Shown here piece after piece: positions 7,538 through 16,268 of a DNA stretch of 64,000 bases. Each line of letters opens with the position of its first letter. Position 1 is the stretch's first letter. The notes under the pieces are model-generated. The model saw only the letters and a list, made by a program, of their open reading frames with translations. It was not told the DNA's origin and searched no databases. The translations under genes were made by a program, and so were the position numbers. Source of the stretch: Winogradskyella psychrotolerans (GTDB lineage Bacteria > Bacteroidota > Bacteroidia > Flavobacteriales > Flavobacteriaceae); the NCBI RefSeq assembly GCF_018860545.1, contig NZ_JAHKPN010000012.1, forward strand, positions 62,001-126,000, read 5' to 3'.

Positions 7538-9829
7538 ATGGAAAATCTTTATGTCTATATGCTAGCTGCATTGGCTTTTTTAGCTGTAGCAGACTTAGTA
7601 GTTGGTGTAAGTAATGACGCTGTTAACTTTTTAAATTCCGCCATAGGATCTAAAGCTGTATCATTTAAAACCATAATGATAGTTGCGAGTATTGGTGTAG
7701 CCGTTGGAGCCTTAACTTCTAGTGGAATGATGGAAGTCGCTCGAAAAGGCATCTTTAATCCTGGTGAATTTATGTTTGATGAAATTATGGTCATTTTCAT
7801 GGCTGTAATGTTGACTGATATTCTACTTCTCGATTTCTTCAATACACTCGGCATGCCCACATCAACAACAGTTTCTATTGTTTTTGAATTATTAGGCGCC
7901 TCTGTTGCCGTAGCTTTAATTAAGATTTATGCAGACAGCTCACAATCAATTACCGACTTGTCAATTTATATCAATAATTCTAAAGCCATTGAAATAATAT
8001 TGGGCATACTTCTATCTGTCGTTGTTGCCTTTTCTATTGGAGCTATTATTCAGTATGCTTCCCGATTACTATTATCATTTAAATTTCAAGAAAAACCATC
8101 TTGGTATGGTGCGCTTTTTAGTGGTGTTGCCAATACCTCTATTCTGTATTTTATTCTAATAAAAGGGGTGAAAAACGCAAGCTTCATGAGTGCTGATCTT
8201 ACCACTTTAATAGCTTCAAATCCGATTGCTTTAATTGGCATTAGCTTTGTAATATTAACGTTACTATCTTATGCCGTAATACACTTTTTTAAAACTAATA
8301 TTTATACGGTTATTATCGTAATTGGAACGTTTGCCCTTGCTGTAGCCTTTGCAGGTAATGATTTGGTAAACTTCATTGGAGTGCCTATCGCAGCATACAA
8401 CTCGTATGAGGCATGGTCAGGAAGCGGTTCTTTACCTACAGAATATGTTATGACTGCATTGAGCGAACCTGTGCAGACACAACCTATACTTCTTTTAATT
8501 GCTGGACTTATAATGGTATTAACACTTTGGTTTTCGAGTAAAGCTAAAGCCGTTGTAAAAACCTCAGTAGATTTATCCAGACAAGATGATATAAAAGAAC
8601 GCTTTGAGCCTAATTTTCTATCTAGAAGTATCGTAAGAGGAACCATTGTTTTATCTGACAGCTTAAATACTGTTCTTCCTAAATCCTTTATAAATTGGTC
8701 GGATAAACAATTTATAAAACCAAAAATTGTAGCAAAATCACATGATATGCCTGCGTTTGATTTGGTTAGAGCAGCTGTAAATTTAATGGTAGCCAGTGTC
8801 TTAATCTCTATTGCCACATCAATGAAGTTACCACTATCTACAACTTACGTCACCTTTATGGTAGCTATGGGTACCTCTTTAGCCGATAGAGCTTGGGGAA
8901 GTGAAAGTGCTGTCTACAGAGTTGCTGGTGTACTTAACGTTATCGGTGGATGGTTTTTCACAGCGTTTAGTGCTTTTGTTGCTGCAGCTATTATGGCCTA
9001 CATCTTATACCATGGACAAGGTTATGCCTTAGTTGGTTTATTGGTTTTAGCAGTGCTTTTATTATTAAGAAGCTTTTTAGCTCATCGTAAGAGCACAAAA
9101 CTAATGAAAGAAGAAGACCAGCTAGAAAAAGCTGAAAGTAGCTCAACACAAGGAGTTATTCATGAGAGTGCTTCTAACATTGCTAGTGTAATTAAACGTG
9201 GTAATAAGATCTACACTTCAGCTATTAATGGTTTGGCCGTACAGGATTTAAAAAAATTAAAGAGGAATAAAAAACAAATAGATAAACTGTCTAGTGAAAT
9301 TGATGACTTAAGGGATAACATTTTCTATTTCATTAAAAACTTAGAAGAGCCTAGCCTTTCAGCAAGTAACTTTTACATTAATATATTAGGCTATTTACAA
9401 GATATGGCCCAATCTTTAGAATACATTTCTAAAGTCAGCCATAAGCATGTTAATAATAATCATAAGAAATTAAAGTTTAGCCAGATTAAAGAGCTTAAAG
9501 ACTTAGATACACGTATGGAAACCTTGTTTTCTACAACACAAGTCGCTTTTGAATCGCGTTCATTTGAACAAATCGGAGCGGTATTAACAGAAAAAACAGG
9601 AGTGTATACCTTGGTGCGAGATAAAATTCAAAAGCAAGTAGAACGTACACGAAATGAAGAATCAAGTCCGAAAAACACAACGTTATATTTTAGTTTACTT
9701 TTAGAAACAAAAGACTTATTAACGGCTATGATGAATTTATTAGAAGAGTATTACAATTCACATGATAGCTCTGTAGAACCTGCAACCATACATACAGAAT
9801 CTACAACTACAGAAACAGAAGAAGAATAG
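7538..9829 (+). CDS. PiT-family inorganic phosphate transporter with C-terminal PhoU-like helical extension
   Basis: The 763-residue protein has two halves of membrane helices typical of PiT (PHO4) carriers. The duplicated signature GxxxDxxN appears near the N-terminus as VVGVSNDAVNFLNSAIGSKAV and again as AVAFAGNDLVNFIGVPIAAYNS at about residues 265-290. PSTTVS-type motifs (MPTSTTVSIV, LPLSTTYVTFMVAMGTSLADRAWG) complete the transport core. From about residue 540 a soluble region of long charged helices follows (LKKLKRNKKQIDKLSSEIDDLRDN), resembling PhoU/DUF47 and probably regulatory. It moves phosphate across the inner membrane with a cation. The gene stands alone between a PHO-like promoter and a strong terminator, so it is likely regulated by phosphate supply. 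Confidence 0.93.
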   Translation: MENLYVYMLAALAFLAVADLVVGVSNDAVNFLNSAIGSKAVSFKTIMIVASIGVAVGALTSSGMMEVARKGIFNPGEFMFDEIMVIFMAVMLTDILLLDFFNTLGMPTSTTVSIVFELLGASVAVALIKIYADSSQSITDLSIYINNSKAIEIILGILLSVVVAFSIGAIIQYASRLLLSFKFQEKPSWYGALFSGVANTSILYFILIKGVKNASFMSADLTTLIASNPIALIGISFVILTLLSYAVIHFFKTNIYTVIIVIGTFALAVAFAGNDLVNFIGVPIAAYNSYEAWSGSGSLPTEYVMTALSEPVQTQPILLLIAGLIMVLTLWFSSKAKAVVKTSVDLSRQDDIKERFEPNFLSRSIVRGTIVLSDSLNTVLPKSFINWSDKQFIKPKIVAKSHDMPAFDLVRAAVNLMVASVLISIATSMKLPLSTTYVTFMVAMGTSLADRAWGSESAVYRVAGVLNVIGGWFFTAFSAFVAAAIMAYILYHGQGYALVGLLVLAVLLLLRSFLAHRKSTKLMKEEDQLEKAESSSTQGVIHESASNIASVIKRGNKIYTSAINGLAVQDLKKLKRNKKQIDKLSSEIDDLRDNIFYFIKNLEEPSLSASNFYINILGYLQDMAQSLEYISKVSHKHVNNNHKKLKFSQIKELKDLDTRMETLFSTTQVAFESRSFEQIGAVLTEKTGVYTLVRDKIQKQVERTRNEESSPKNTTLYFSLLLETKDLLTAMMNLLEEYYNSHDSSVEPATIHTESTTTETEEE

Positions 9830-9853
9830 TCAATCACTATTTATATAGATATT

Positions 9854-9891
9854 AAAAAGCTTCAAATCTTTATAGACTTGAAGCTTTTTTA
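9854..9891 (+). terminator. Intrinsic terminator after PiT gene
   Basis: A 12-bp perfect stem AAAAAGCTTCAA / TTGAAGCTTTTT with a 12-base loop and T run lies 25 bases after the stop codon. Confidence 0.85.
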
Positions 9892-10079
9892 TGTGACCCC
9901 CTTAAGAAACATACGCAACAACAACCCATTCAATATTTTACGTTACCATTTAAAATCTACAAGTTTAACATGAGACCATTAAATTGCTATAAATGTTAAA
10001 TAATTTGAACTTTCAACATCCAAAGCGCACCTTTTATCGTATATATAACTTTAAAACTATAATAACCAAAAATCATAAT

Positions 10080-10931
10080 ATGAAGAAAATTTCAATCCTT
10101 TTAGTAACTGCTGTAATATTAAGTTCTTGTGTGTCTAAGAAAAAATACTTAGAATTAGAACAACAACATGGTGAAACCGTAAGTGAACTTACTAAAACCA
10201 GAGTAGAAAAAGAAGATTTAGAAAACAAGTTCTCTGCCATTGAAGCACGCGTTAATCAATACAATGCTAAAATTCAATCTTTAAACGAAGATGTTGAAGG
10301 CTTAACAATTGATAACAAAGCAAAATTTCAAGTATCTGAAGATGGTACAGTAGCTTCTGGCGCGAGTAAAGAAAAAATGCGTGAAACGCTTAAAAACGTA
10401 AGTGCAGAAAAATTAGCCGGAGCTAAAACGTTAAAAGATTCTATGAACTTAGCGGTTCAGTACAATTTAAGTAAAGCTATGGATACTAGTGATCTTAATG
10501 AAGATGCAGATATCGCTGTAGATATTAACGAAACTGTAGTCATGATTTCTATCGCTGATGATATGCTTTTTAACACAGCAAGTTATAGAGTTGGAAACAA
10601 AGCAGATAAAATATTACAAAAATTAGCAGATGTGATCAACTCTGAACCAAGCTTAGATGTTATGGTTGAAGGTCATACCGATTCTAGAAGTATTAACACC
10701 GACAAAATTGCTGACAACTGGGATTTAAGTGTATTACGCGCCACTTCTGTAGTACGTAAATTACAAAAACAGTTTAATGTAGCACCAGAACAATTAATTG
10801 CATCTGGACGTAGCAGCTACCAACCTTTGGTAGAAAACGACAATAACGCTAACAGAGCTAAAAATCGTAGAACGCGCATTATTTTAATGCCAAACATTGA
10901 TAAGTTCTTTGCTATGATGGAAGCAGAATAA
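10080..10931 (+). CDS. OmpA-family lipoprotein (peptidoglycan-associated, Pal-like)
   Basis: The 283-residue protein starts MKKISILLVTAVILSSC, a lipobox with Cys17. An upstream in-frame ATG at 9993 would place 29 extra residues before the signal peptide and is rejected. Residues about 20-85 form a coiled coil (LEQQHGETVSELTKTRVEKEDLENKF). The C-terminal OmpA/MotB domain at about 150-275 shows DVMVEGHTDSRSI and the closing motif NRAKNRRTRIILMP, which holds peptidoglycan. It tethers the outer membrane to the cell wall. It is monocistronic, flanked by terminators on both sides. The family is certain; a specific partner is not visible. Confidence 0.92.
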   Translation: MKKISILLVTAVILSSCVSKKKYLELEQQHGETVSELTKTRVEKEDLENKFSAIEARVNQYNAKIQSLNEDVEGLTIDNKAKFQVSEDGTVASGASKEKMRETLKNVSAEKLAGAKTLKDSMNLAVQYNLSKAMDTSDLNEDADIAVDINETVVMISIADDMLFNTASYRVGNKADKILQKLADVINSEPSLDVMVEGHTDSRSINTDKIADNWDLSVLRATSVVRKLQKQFNVAPEQLIASGRSSYQPLVENDNNANRAKNRRTRIILMPNIDKFFAMMEAE

Positions 10932-10959
10932 ATCCATTAACCTATTTATGGGTCAATTT

Positions 10960-11004
10960 AAAAAAGCATCCTCCCGAACAATTCGGCATTGGATGCTTTT
11001 TTTG
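10960..11004 (+). terminator. Intrinsic terminator after OmpA-like gene
   Basis: Outer stem AAAAAAGCATCC / GGATGCTTTTTT encloses an inner CCGAA/TTCGG stem, with a T run. The hairpin ends about 36 bases before the next start codon. Confidence 0.85.
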
Positions 11005-11039
11005 ATGGTTATGTTGTATTTTGTAGAAAAATTAGTTTT

Positions 11040-11759
11040 ATGAAATTATATGTCGCATTCGTAGTCTTTTTGATATCCATCGCTGGTTTTAGTCAAGATA
11101 TAACTTCAAAAGCGTTATTAAAAAATGCCATAGATTACCACGATCCCAATGGTAATTGGACAAGCTTTAATGATACCTTCACTGTTGTAATGACCACTCC
11201 AAGTGCTCCAAAACGCACGAGCGTTATTTCTATTAATTTGCCTGACGACTATTTTAATGTCAGCGCCACAAAAGATAGCACAACTACCACGTATACTTTA
11301 GATAAAGGTAAGTGTCAAATGAGCTACAATGGTAAAGCTTTAGATAGTATTTCGGCTAAAGCAAAGAAGATGACTTGCGACAGAGCCACTCTTTATAAAA
11401 ACTATTACTCTTATTTATATGGCTTGCCCATGAAACTAAAGGATCCTGGCACTAACCTTAACGACAAGGTTGAAAAGAAAACATTTAAAGGCAAAACGTA
11501 TTTAGTTTTAAAAGTCACTTATGATGAAACTGTAGGTAGTGATGTTTGGTATTTTTATTTTAATCCGAAGACATACGCTATGGAAATCTACCAGTTCTTT
11601 AAAACAGATGACCATGGCATAGAAAAACCAGAAACAGGTGAATATATAGTGCTCACTGAAGAAGCCGTTGTAAATGGCATTAAAATGCCTAAAGCTAGAG
11701 CTTGGTATTATAATAAAGATGATACGTATTTGGGGACTGATACTTTAGTTGAAGATTAA
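11040..11759 (+). CDS. Secreted protein of DUF6503 type, function unknown
   Basis: The start is ATG 11040, giving MKLYVAFVVFLISIAGFSQ, a signal peptide cut after Gln. An upstream frame from 10989 runs through the preceding terminator and is rejected. The mature ~220 residues are beta-rich: NGNWTSFNDTFTVVMTTP, then FNPKTYAMEIYQFFKTDD and a C-terminal GIKMPKARAWYYNKDDTYLGTD. This resembles the LolA/LppX-like folds seen in flavobacterial DUF6503 proteins, which recall the outer-membrane lipoprotein-sorting family. Two Cys residues (KGKCQMSYNG, KKMTCDRATLY) could form a disulfide. It is convergent with the RDD gene and overlaps its end by 4 bases. The DUF assignment is from memory of the sequence pattern and is moderate. 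Confidence 0.6.
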   Translation: MKLYVAFVVFLISIAGFSQDITSKALLKNAIDYHDPNGNWTSFNDTFTVVMTTPSAPKRTSVISINLPDDYFNVSATKDSTTTTYTLDKGKCQMSYNGKALDSISAKAKKMTCDRATLYKNYYSYLYGLPMKLKDPGTNLNDKVEKKTFKGKTYLVLKVTYDETVGSDVWYFYFNPKTYAMEIYQFFKTDDHGIEKPETGEYIVLTEEAVVNGIKMPKARAWYYNKDDTYLGTDTLVED

Positions 11760-12265
11760 TAATCGTTACCAATTTGTCCAATTTTTTCTAATGCGAGCAA
11801 GGCATTTTTTCTTGCATAAAATTTATCCTCTTTAACTACACAAGTATTTGATAAAGAATCATGCCAACCTTTACCAATTGTACCTAAAAAGGAAAAAGCA
11901 TCAAATGGTATACACCTACTTAAGCTTCTTTGAAGTATTTGTTTCGAGGTAGGCTCACTACCATCAATAGAAACCACGATTGTTTTAGTAAAAAGCTTCC
12001 CAAATGTTTTAAAAGTGTATTTCTCCATTACAAAGTAATAAAGAACTATAAATAAATAAGTTATAATTAGATCTTCAATTTCAGAGATCCCGTTCCAGTA
12101 GTCATAAAAAACATAAATACCCGTAAACTCTCCTAAATAATAAAACAAATAAGTTAAGATATAGAAAAATAAATATTGGGGAATTGCATCAACAATATAA
12201 TGAACAAAACGCTGACTTTTGCTAGCTAATAAATCATCGGTAATTTCAAATATGTTTTCTTGCAT
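11756..12265 (-). CDS. RDD-family membrane protein
   Basis: The start chosen is ATG at 12265 (MQENIFEITDDLLASKSQRF). A longer frame from 12307 would begin inside the nrdA terminator. The 169-residue protein has the RDD signature RFVHYIVDAIPQY in its first helix. A second helix follows (LIITYLFIVLYYFVMEKYTFKTFGKLFTKTIVV). In this family Arg, Asp and a G-K-T-F-type loop are conserved in the membrane region. Function is not established; some members act in ion or lipid transport. It lies downstream of the nrdBA unit but past its terminator. Confidence 0.8.
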   Translation of the reverse strand: MQENIFEITDDLLASKSQRFVHYIVDAIPQYLFFYILTYLFYYLGEFTGIYVFYDYWNGISEIEDLIITYLFIVLYYFVMEKYTFKTFGKLFTKTIVVSIDGSEPTSKQILQRSLSRCIPFDAFSFLGTIGKGWHDSLSNTCVVKEDKFYARKNALLALEKIGQIGNDY

Positions 12266-12298
12266 GGCTGATGAATGATTTAAACTATTCAAACATAA

Positions 12299-12328
12299 AA
12301 AAAGCACCTCAGAACTGAGATGCTTTTT
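12299..12328 (-). terminator. Intrinsic terminator of the nrdBA operon
   Basis: A 14-bp stem with one mismatch (AAAAAGCACCTCAG / CTGAGATGCTTTTT) and a 2-base loop lies 47 bases past the nrdA stop on the reverse strand. Confidence 0.8.
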
Positions 12329-12346
12329 GATATTTAATTTGATAAG

Positions 12347-12366
12347 ATTCCTGCCTTCGCAGGAAT
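12347..12366. repeat. 20-bp REP-like palindrome, copy 1
   Basis: ATTCCTGC-cttc-GCAGGAAT, a perfect 8-bp stem with a 4-base loop. The same arms occur with a different loop at 34952-34971. It is an intergenic dispersed palindrome of the type frequent in Flavobacteriia. Confidence 0.7.
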
Positions 12367-12374
12367 TTGTCTAA

Positions 12375-14159
12375 TTACCCTTCACAACTAGCACATTCTT
12401 TCTTTTGCTTAAACTTCTGTGCCGCATTCATACTGTGTTGGTAGTACAATGATTTTACCCCTAATTGCCAAGCTGTAACATAAATCTTATTAATGTCTTT
12501 TACTGGCATATCTGGATGCACCATAATGTTTAAAGATTGTGCCTGATCTATGTGGTTTTGTCTATTCGCTGCTTGATAAATGATGGTCATTTGATCAATT
12601 TCAGAATAAGTTTTAAACACATCCTTTTCATGGTCAGTCAATCCTTCTAAATGTTGAACAGAACCATCATAATCACGGATACTTCTCCAGATCTCATTCG
12701 TATTCATGCCTTTTTCTTCTAAAAGTGCTACTAAATACGGATTCTTAATGGTTGTTTTGATTTTCGCGATATCCTTAACATAGCTATTAGACCAAATTGG
12801 CTCAATACCTTGTGATACTTGTCCTAATATAAAAGCAGATGACGTTGTTGGTGCCACAGCATTTAACGTGGTATTACGTCTTCCGTAGCCTTTTAATACT
12901 TCTGGCTCACCAAATAACTTCGCTAACTCTTCAGAAGCCTTAACCGACTTGTCTTTTATAGTTTTAAAGATTTCACTATTTAAATCAAAAGCTTCTTTAC
13001 TATCAAAAGCGACCATTTTAGATTGTAATAACGAATGCCATCCTAAAGCTCCTAAACCTAAAGCTCTGTTTTCTTTTGCGAAATTATAGGCTTTCTCCAT
13101 AAACATGAAGGTTTGTCTATTATCTCTGTCTTCAGAATCTCTATACACTTCTAATTTAGTGATGAATTCTTCTAAAACAGCATCTAAGAAATACACCATA
13201 GTTTCAACAGCATCGGTATCTTTCCACTTGTCATAGTGTAATAAGTTTATAGATGATAATACACATACAAACGACCATTTATCATTTGTTGGTAACATAA
13301 TTTCTGAACACAAGTTACTTGCGTAGATTTCATGCTTTTTATCGCGATAGACATCTGGTGCCGTATTGTTGGCATTATCTCTAAAGAAAATATAAGGATA
13401 TCCTATTTCTCCTCTACGTTGTAAAACTTTTGCCCAAATGGCTCTTTTATCGGCATCACCATCAATCATTTCTTGCATCCAATCATTACCAACAGTAACA
13501 CCATGGGTTAATTCTTGAATTGGATTTCCTTCAGTTCCTATTTCTAAAAACTCATGAATATCTTTGTGATCTATTGGTAAGTACGGAGAAAAACGACCTC
13601 TTCTCACTGAACCTTGACTCACCACATCAACCATTTTTTCAAACAACTGCATAATATGTACAGCTCCCGAAGATTCTCCATTGTTTTTTACAGGTGCACC
13701 TCTATGACGAAGTTTACCAAAATAACCAGAAGTACCACCTCCTAATTTAGACATCATTCCTACTTCAGATTGTGTATACAAGATATCTCCCATATCATCA
13801 GAAATATGTGATCCAAAACAACTAATTGGTAAGCCACGTCTTTTTCCAAAGTTAGACCATACTGGAGATGCTAATGAGTAATAGCCTTCTGCCATATATC
13901 CATAAAACTTATCGGCAAATCCATCGATGCCTAATATTTTTTCTGCATTATTAGCAATTTCTCTAATACGTTCTTCAGGTGTTGTATCTCCGGTAAGGTA
14001 ACCAGAGGCTAAAAATTGACGACTATGCTCTGTTAACCATTTTATTTCTGGTTCTGATTTAGCTTCTTTAATAGCTTCTTTTCTAGCTTTAATTAATTCA
14101 TCGTGGCTAGATGTTTTTACTGTTTCGTGGTTCACTTTGTTTTTGATGTCTTGGTTCAT
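12375..14159 (-). CDS. nrdA: Ribonucleoside-diphosphate reductase alpha (catalytic) subunit, lacking an ATP-cone
   Basis: The 594-residue class I catalytic subunit reduces ribonucleotides to deoxyribonucleotides. The redox-pair Cys is in PISCFGSH (C114). The catalytic N-C-E triad is in YASNLCSEIMLP. The radical-transfer tyrosine pair is in KSLYYQHSMN, and the C-terminal reducing cysteines are in ECASCEG. The N-terminus starts directly near the catalytic core. The usual ATP-cone activity site is absent, which explains the short length compared with about 760 residues in E. coli; the cone is on the beta subunit encoded just upstream. The two genes are 15 bases apart and form an operon ended by the terminator at 12299. 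Confidence 0.95.
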   Translation of the reverse strand: MNQDIKNKVNHETVKTSSHDELIKARKEAIKEAKSEPEIKWLTEHSRQFLASGYLTGDTTPEERIREIANNAEKILGIDGFADKFYGYMAEGYYSLASPVWSNFGKRRGLPISCFGSHISDDMGDILYTQSEVGMMSKLGGGTSGYFGKLRHRGAPVKNNGESSGAVHIMQLFEKMVDVVSQGSVRRGRFSPYLPIDHKDIHEFLEIGTEGNPIQELTHGVTVGNDWMQEMIDGDADKRAIWAKVLQRRGEIGYPYIFFRDNANNTAPDVYRDKKHEIYASNLCSEIMLPTNDKWSFVCVLSSINLLHYDKWKDTDAVETMVYFLDAVLEEFITKLEVYRDSEDRDNRQTFMFMEKAYNFAKENRALGLGALGWHSLLQSKMVAFDSKEAFDLNSEIFKTIKDKSVKASEELAKLFGEPEVLKGYGRRNTTLNAVAPTTSSAFILGQVSQGIEPIWSNSYVKDIAKIKTTIKNPYLVALLEEKGMNTNEIWRSIRDYDGSVQHLEGLTDHEKDVFKTYSEIDQMTIIYQAANRQNHIDQAQSLNIMVHPDMPVKDINKIYVTAWQLGVKSLYYQHSMNAAQKFKQKKECASCEG

Positions 14160-14174
14160 AGGGTCGTTAATGGA

Positions 14175-15449
14175 TTAAAATAGGTCGTCGCCGGTTACAC
14201 TTTTTTGTCTTTTTGCATAGTTAATGGAACGTTTCACAAAGAAATCTCCATGCTTAGTTCCAATAATTTCGTCATCAAACCAATCGGTTTGTTCTAATAA
14301 TTTTTCATCAACATCAAATACTTTTTCGATGCCAATACTTTCTAATGAGTTGTTGAATCTGTTTTTTATGAATTCGTTAATCACATTTTTAGGCAAGAAA
14401 TCTAATTCTCCTGCTTCAAAAATCCAATCCACCAATTTACTTTCAGAATCAAAAGCCTCTTTACATAAGTCTCTAACTAAAGAACTGTGTTCTTCATCAA
14501 ACCATGTTGGGTTTTCTTTTTTGATAATTTTAATAATGTCAATTCCGAAGTCACCGTGAATTTGTTCTTCTTTAGACGTTGCTTCCACCACATTAGAAAC
14601 ACCTTTAAGCATGTTCTTATGTTTGTTGAAAGCCATTATTATTAAAAACTGAGAAAATAAAGAGACATGTTCTATAAAAAGAGAAAACAATAAAATTGAT
14701 TCTGCATATTCTTTATTATCCTCACTTTTTGCATTTTTTAAAGCGGTTTCTAAATAATGAACACGTCTCATTATTACCGGCTTTTTCTTTAGGTTTTTAA
14801 ATTCGTTATTAAGTCCTAAAATTTCTAATAAATGTGAATACGCATCGTGATGACGCACTTCACTTTCTGCAAATGTTGCTCCTACAGATCCGATTTCTGG
14901 CTTCGGCATTTTATGGTAAATATCTCCCCAAAATGATTTTACAGCAACTTCAATCTGCGAAATCGCAAGCATAGTATTTTTAATCGCATTTTGCTCTACA
15001 ACGGTCAATCTTGTTTTAAAATCTTGAATATCACTTGTAAAGTTAAATTCCGAATGAATCCAGTACGAATGTCTAATGGCATCTACATACTCATTAAGAT
15101 CTGGATATTCATAAGGTTTTAAGTTAATACGCTTTTCAAAAATATTTGTTTTTCTAAGTCTAGCTTGTTCGTCTCTATATAATATGTAGGCTTTTGCAAC
15201 ACCATGAAACGAACTTTCCATTAATTTCTCTTCAACAAGATCTTGTACTTCTTCTACGGTAGGTAAATAATTATGATCTATCGCCTTTCTCTCTAATAAT
15301 GTTTGTAACACTTTTACAGAAATTGTATTAGCATCTTCTTTAGAGCCATTTCCAACAGAAAGCATTGCTTTTTCAATAGCGTTAGAAATTTTATTTAAAA
15401 CAAACGGACTTGTTTCGTAATCTCTTTTAATAATCTGAGTAATCTCCAT
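14175..15449 (-). CDS. nrdB: Ribonucleoside-diphosphate reductase beta (radical) subunit with N-terminal ATP-cone
   Basis: The 424-residue protein begins with an ATP-cone at about residues 1-100 (IIKRDYETSPFVLNKISNAI, VEEVQDLVEEKL, AKAYILYRDEQARLRK). The ferritin-like radical domain follows. Its metal-ligand region is AESEVRHHDAYSHLLEIL (E197 and H200/H201 likely ligands, Y204 at the radical-Tyr position), then FIEHVSLFSQF and EEQIHGDFG. Having the allosteric cone on NrdB instead of NrdA is known from the flavobacterium Leeuwenhoekiella blandensis, where dATP binding makes beta oligomerise and shuts the enzyme down. It is the first gene of the nrdBA operon, with a long untranslated region or regulatory spacer upstream. 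Confidence 0.95.
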   Translation of the reverse strand: MEITQIIKRDYETSPFVLNKISNAIEKAMLSVGNGSKEDANTISVKVLQTLLERKAIDHNYLPTVEEVQDLVEEKLMESSFHGVAKAYILYRDEQARLRKTNIFEKRINLKPYEYPDLNEYVDAIRHSYWIHSEFNFTSDIQDFKTRLTVVEQNAIKNTMLAISQIEVAVKSFWGDIYHKMPKPEIGSVGATFAESEVRHHDAYSHLLEILGLNNEFKNLKKKPVIMRRVHYLETALKNAKSEDNKEYAESILLFSLFIEHVSLFSQFLIIMAFNKHKNMLKGVSNVVEATSKEEQIHGDFGIDIIKIIKKENPTWFDEEHSSLVRDLCKEAFDSESKLVDWIFEAGELDFLPKNVINEFIKNRFNNSLESIGIEKVFDVDEKLLEQTDWFDDEIIGTKHGDFFVKRSINYAKRQKSVTGDDLF

Positions 15450-16268
15450 GTTTTTTTTTTTAATTTAATAACCATAAAGTCATTAGAATGGTGTGATATC
15501 ATTCTAATAATATGGGTGAATCCGTTAAACGTTTTTATATTTTTTCCTCTATAGAAATAAAGGGGCGAATTTGATAAAAAAATGATTTTTCAACTTTTTT
15601 TTAATCCCAAAAAAATCAAAAAATCTATTTTATTTTGCTCCCAACAAAGATTGACAATTGTCATTAAAAATAAAAGGCAATTTTATAAACATTGTCAACA
15701 AGTTCTTAACAAATTAGTGTAATCCTGAAGAAAAGCAGAAATGTTAAAATATAACACAATAGACTGTAATATAACGCTTTAAACCAAATAAGACCTAACT
15801 AAAAATGTAAGTTTAATCGTGTTAAAATTAGGGTTAGCAAGCGCGTTTATTGATGGTTGAAGCATTAAGCCATGTTAAAAATAGGCAACAAAAAAGAGCG
15901 CTTACACAACGCTCTTTTTTCCCTAATAACTAACTAAAACTAATAATAAGAAATTTAAAAATTTACTTATTATAATTAACACAGTAATGAAATTTTAGAA
16001 TTATTACAATTCTAATTCCTACTAATTAATAGCTTAAAACCAAAAAAAGCAAACCCCTAATTTGCCGTAACTTTTTTGGTTAGTTTCATTGCGCAAATAT
16101 CATTTTAATTCTCGACTTAAACTTAGTGTAATGTATCAATGGTAAAAAATAGTGTATAAATGGTTATGCCCTTTTTTAGCATTCTACACACAAAACTATG
16201 CATTGCACACATATTTACATTCTAGATACTCAATATATTATTATATTTAGATTTAATAATTTATAACT
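15450..16268. other. 819-base divergent spacer upstream of nrdB and a response-regulator gene, with orphan terminators
   Basis: No protein gene is supported. The spacer is very AT-rich. It contains a strong bidirectional hairpin at 15890-15920 and a second terminator-like hairpin at 16049-16065, although no gene precedes either on its strand. On the reverse strand the second follows a 10-codon open frame at 16094-16062 (MKLTKKVTAN). TGACAATTGTCA, a 12-bp palindrome at 15651-15662, lies about 200 bases upstream of nrdB. A small RNA or leader attenuator is the simplest explanation for the terminators. Confidence 0.5.
15890..15920. terminator. Orphan bidirectional intrinsic terminator
   Basis: Perfect 11-bp stem AAAAAAGAGCG / CGCTCTTTTTT with a 9-base loop. 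Flanking A and T tracts let it work on either strand. The nearest upstream genes are divergent on both sides, so it must end a non-coding transcript or attenuate the nrdB leader. Confidence 0.75.

Noticed and set aside
8302..8817. Reverse-strand open frame of 171 codons inside the PiT gene
   Set aside because: It is antisense to a well-supported transporter, has no recognisable domain and its composition mirrors the coding strand.
15755..15770. ACACAATAGACTGTAA as a possible NrdR box upstream of nrdB
   Set aside because: It only loosely matches the NrdR consensus, is single and lies 300 bases from nrdB; a real operator needs a tandem pair.
16062..16094. Ten-codon frame MKLTKKVTAN on the reverse strand as a gene
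   Set aside because: Too short to support as a gene; kept only as a possible leader peptide in the spacer note.
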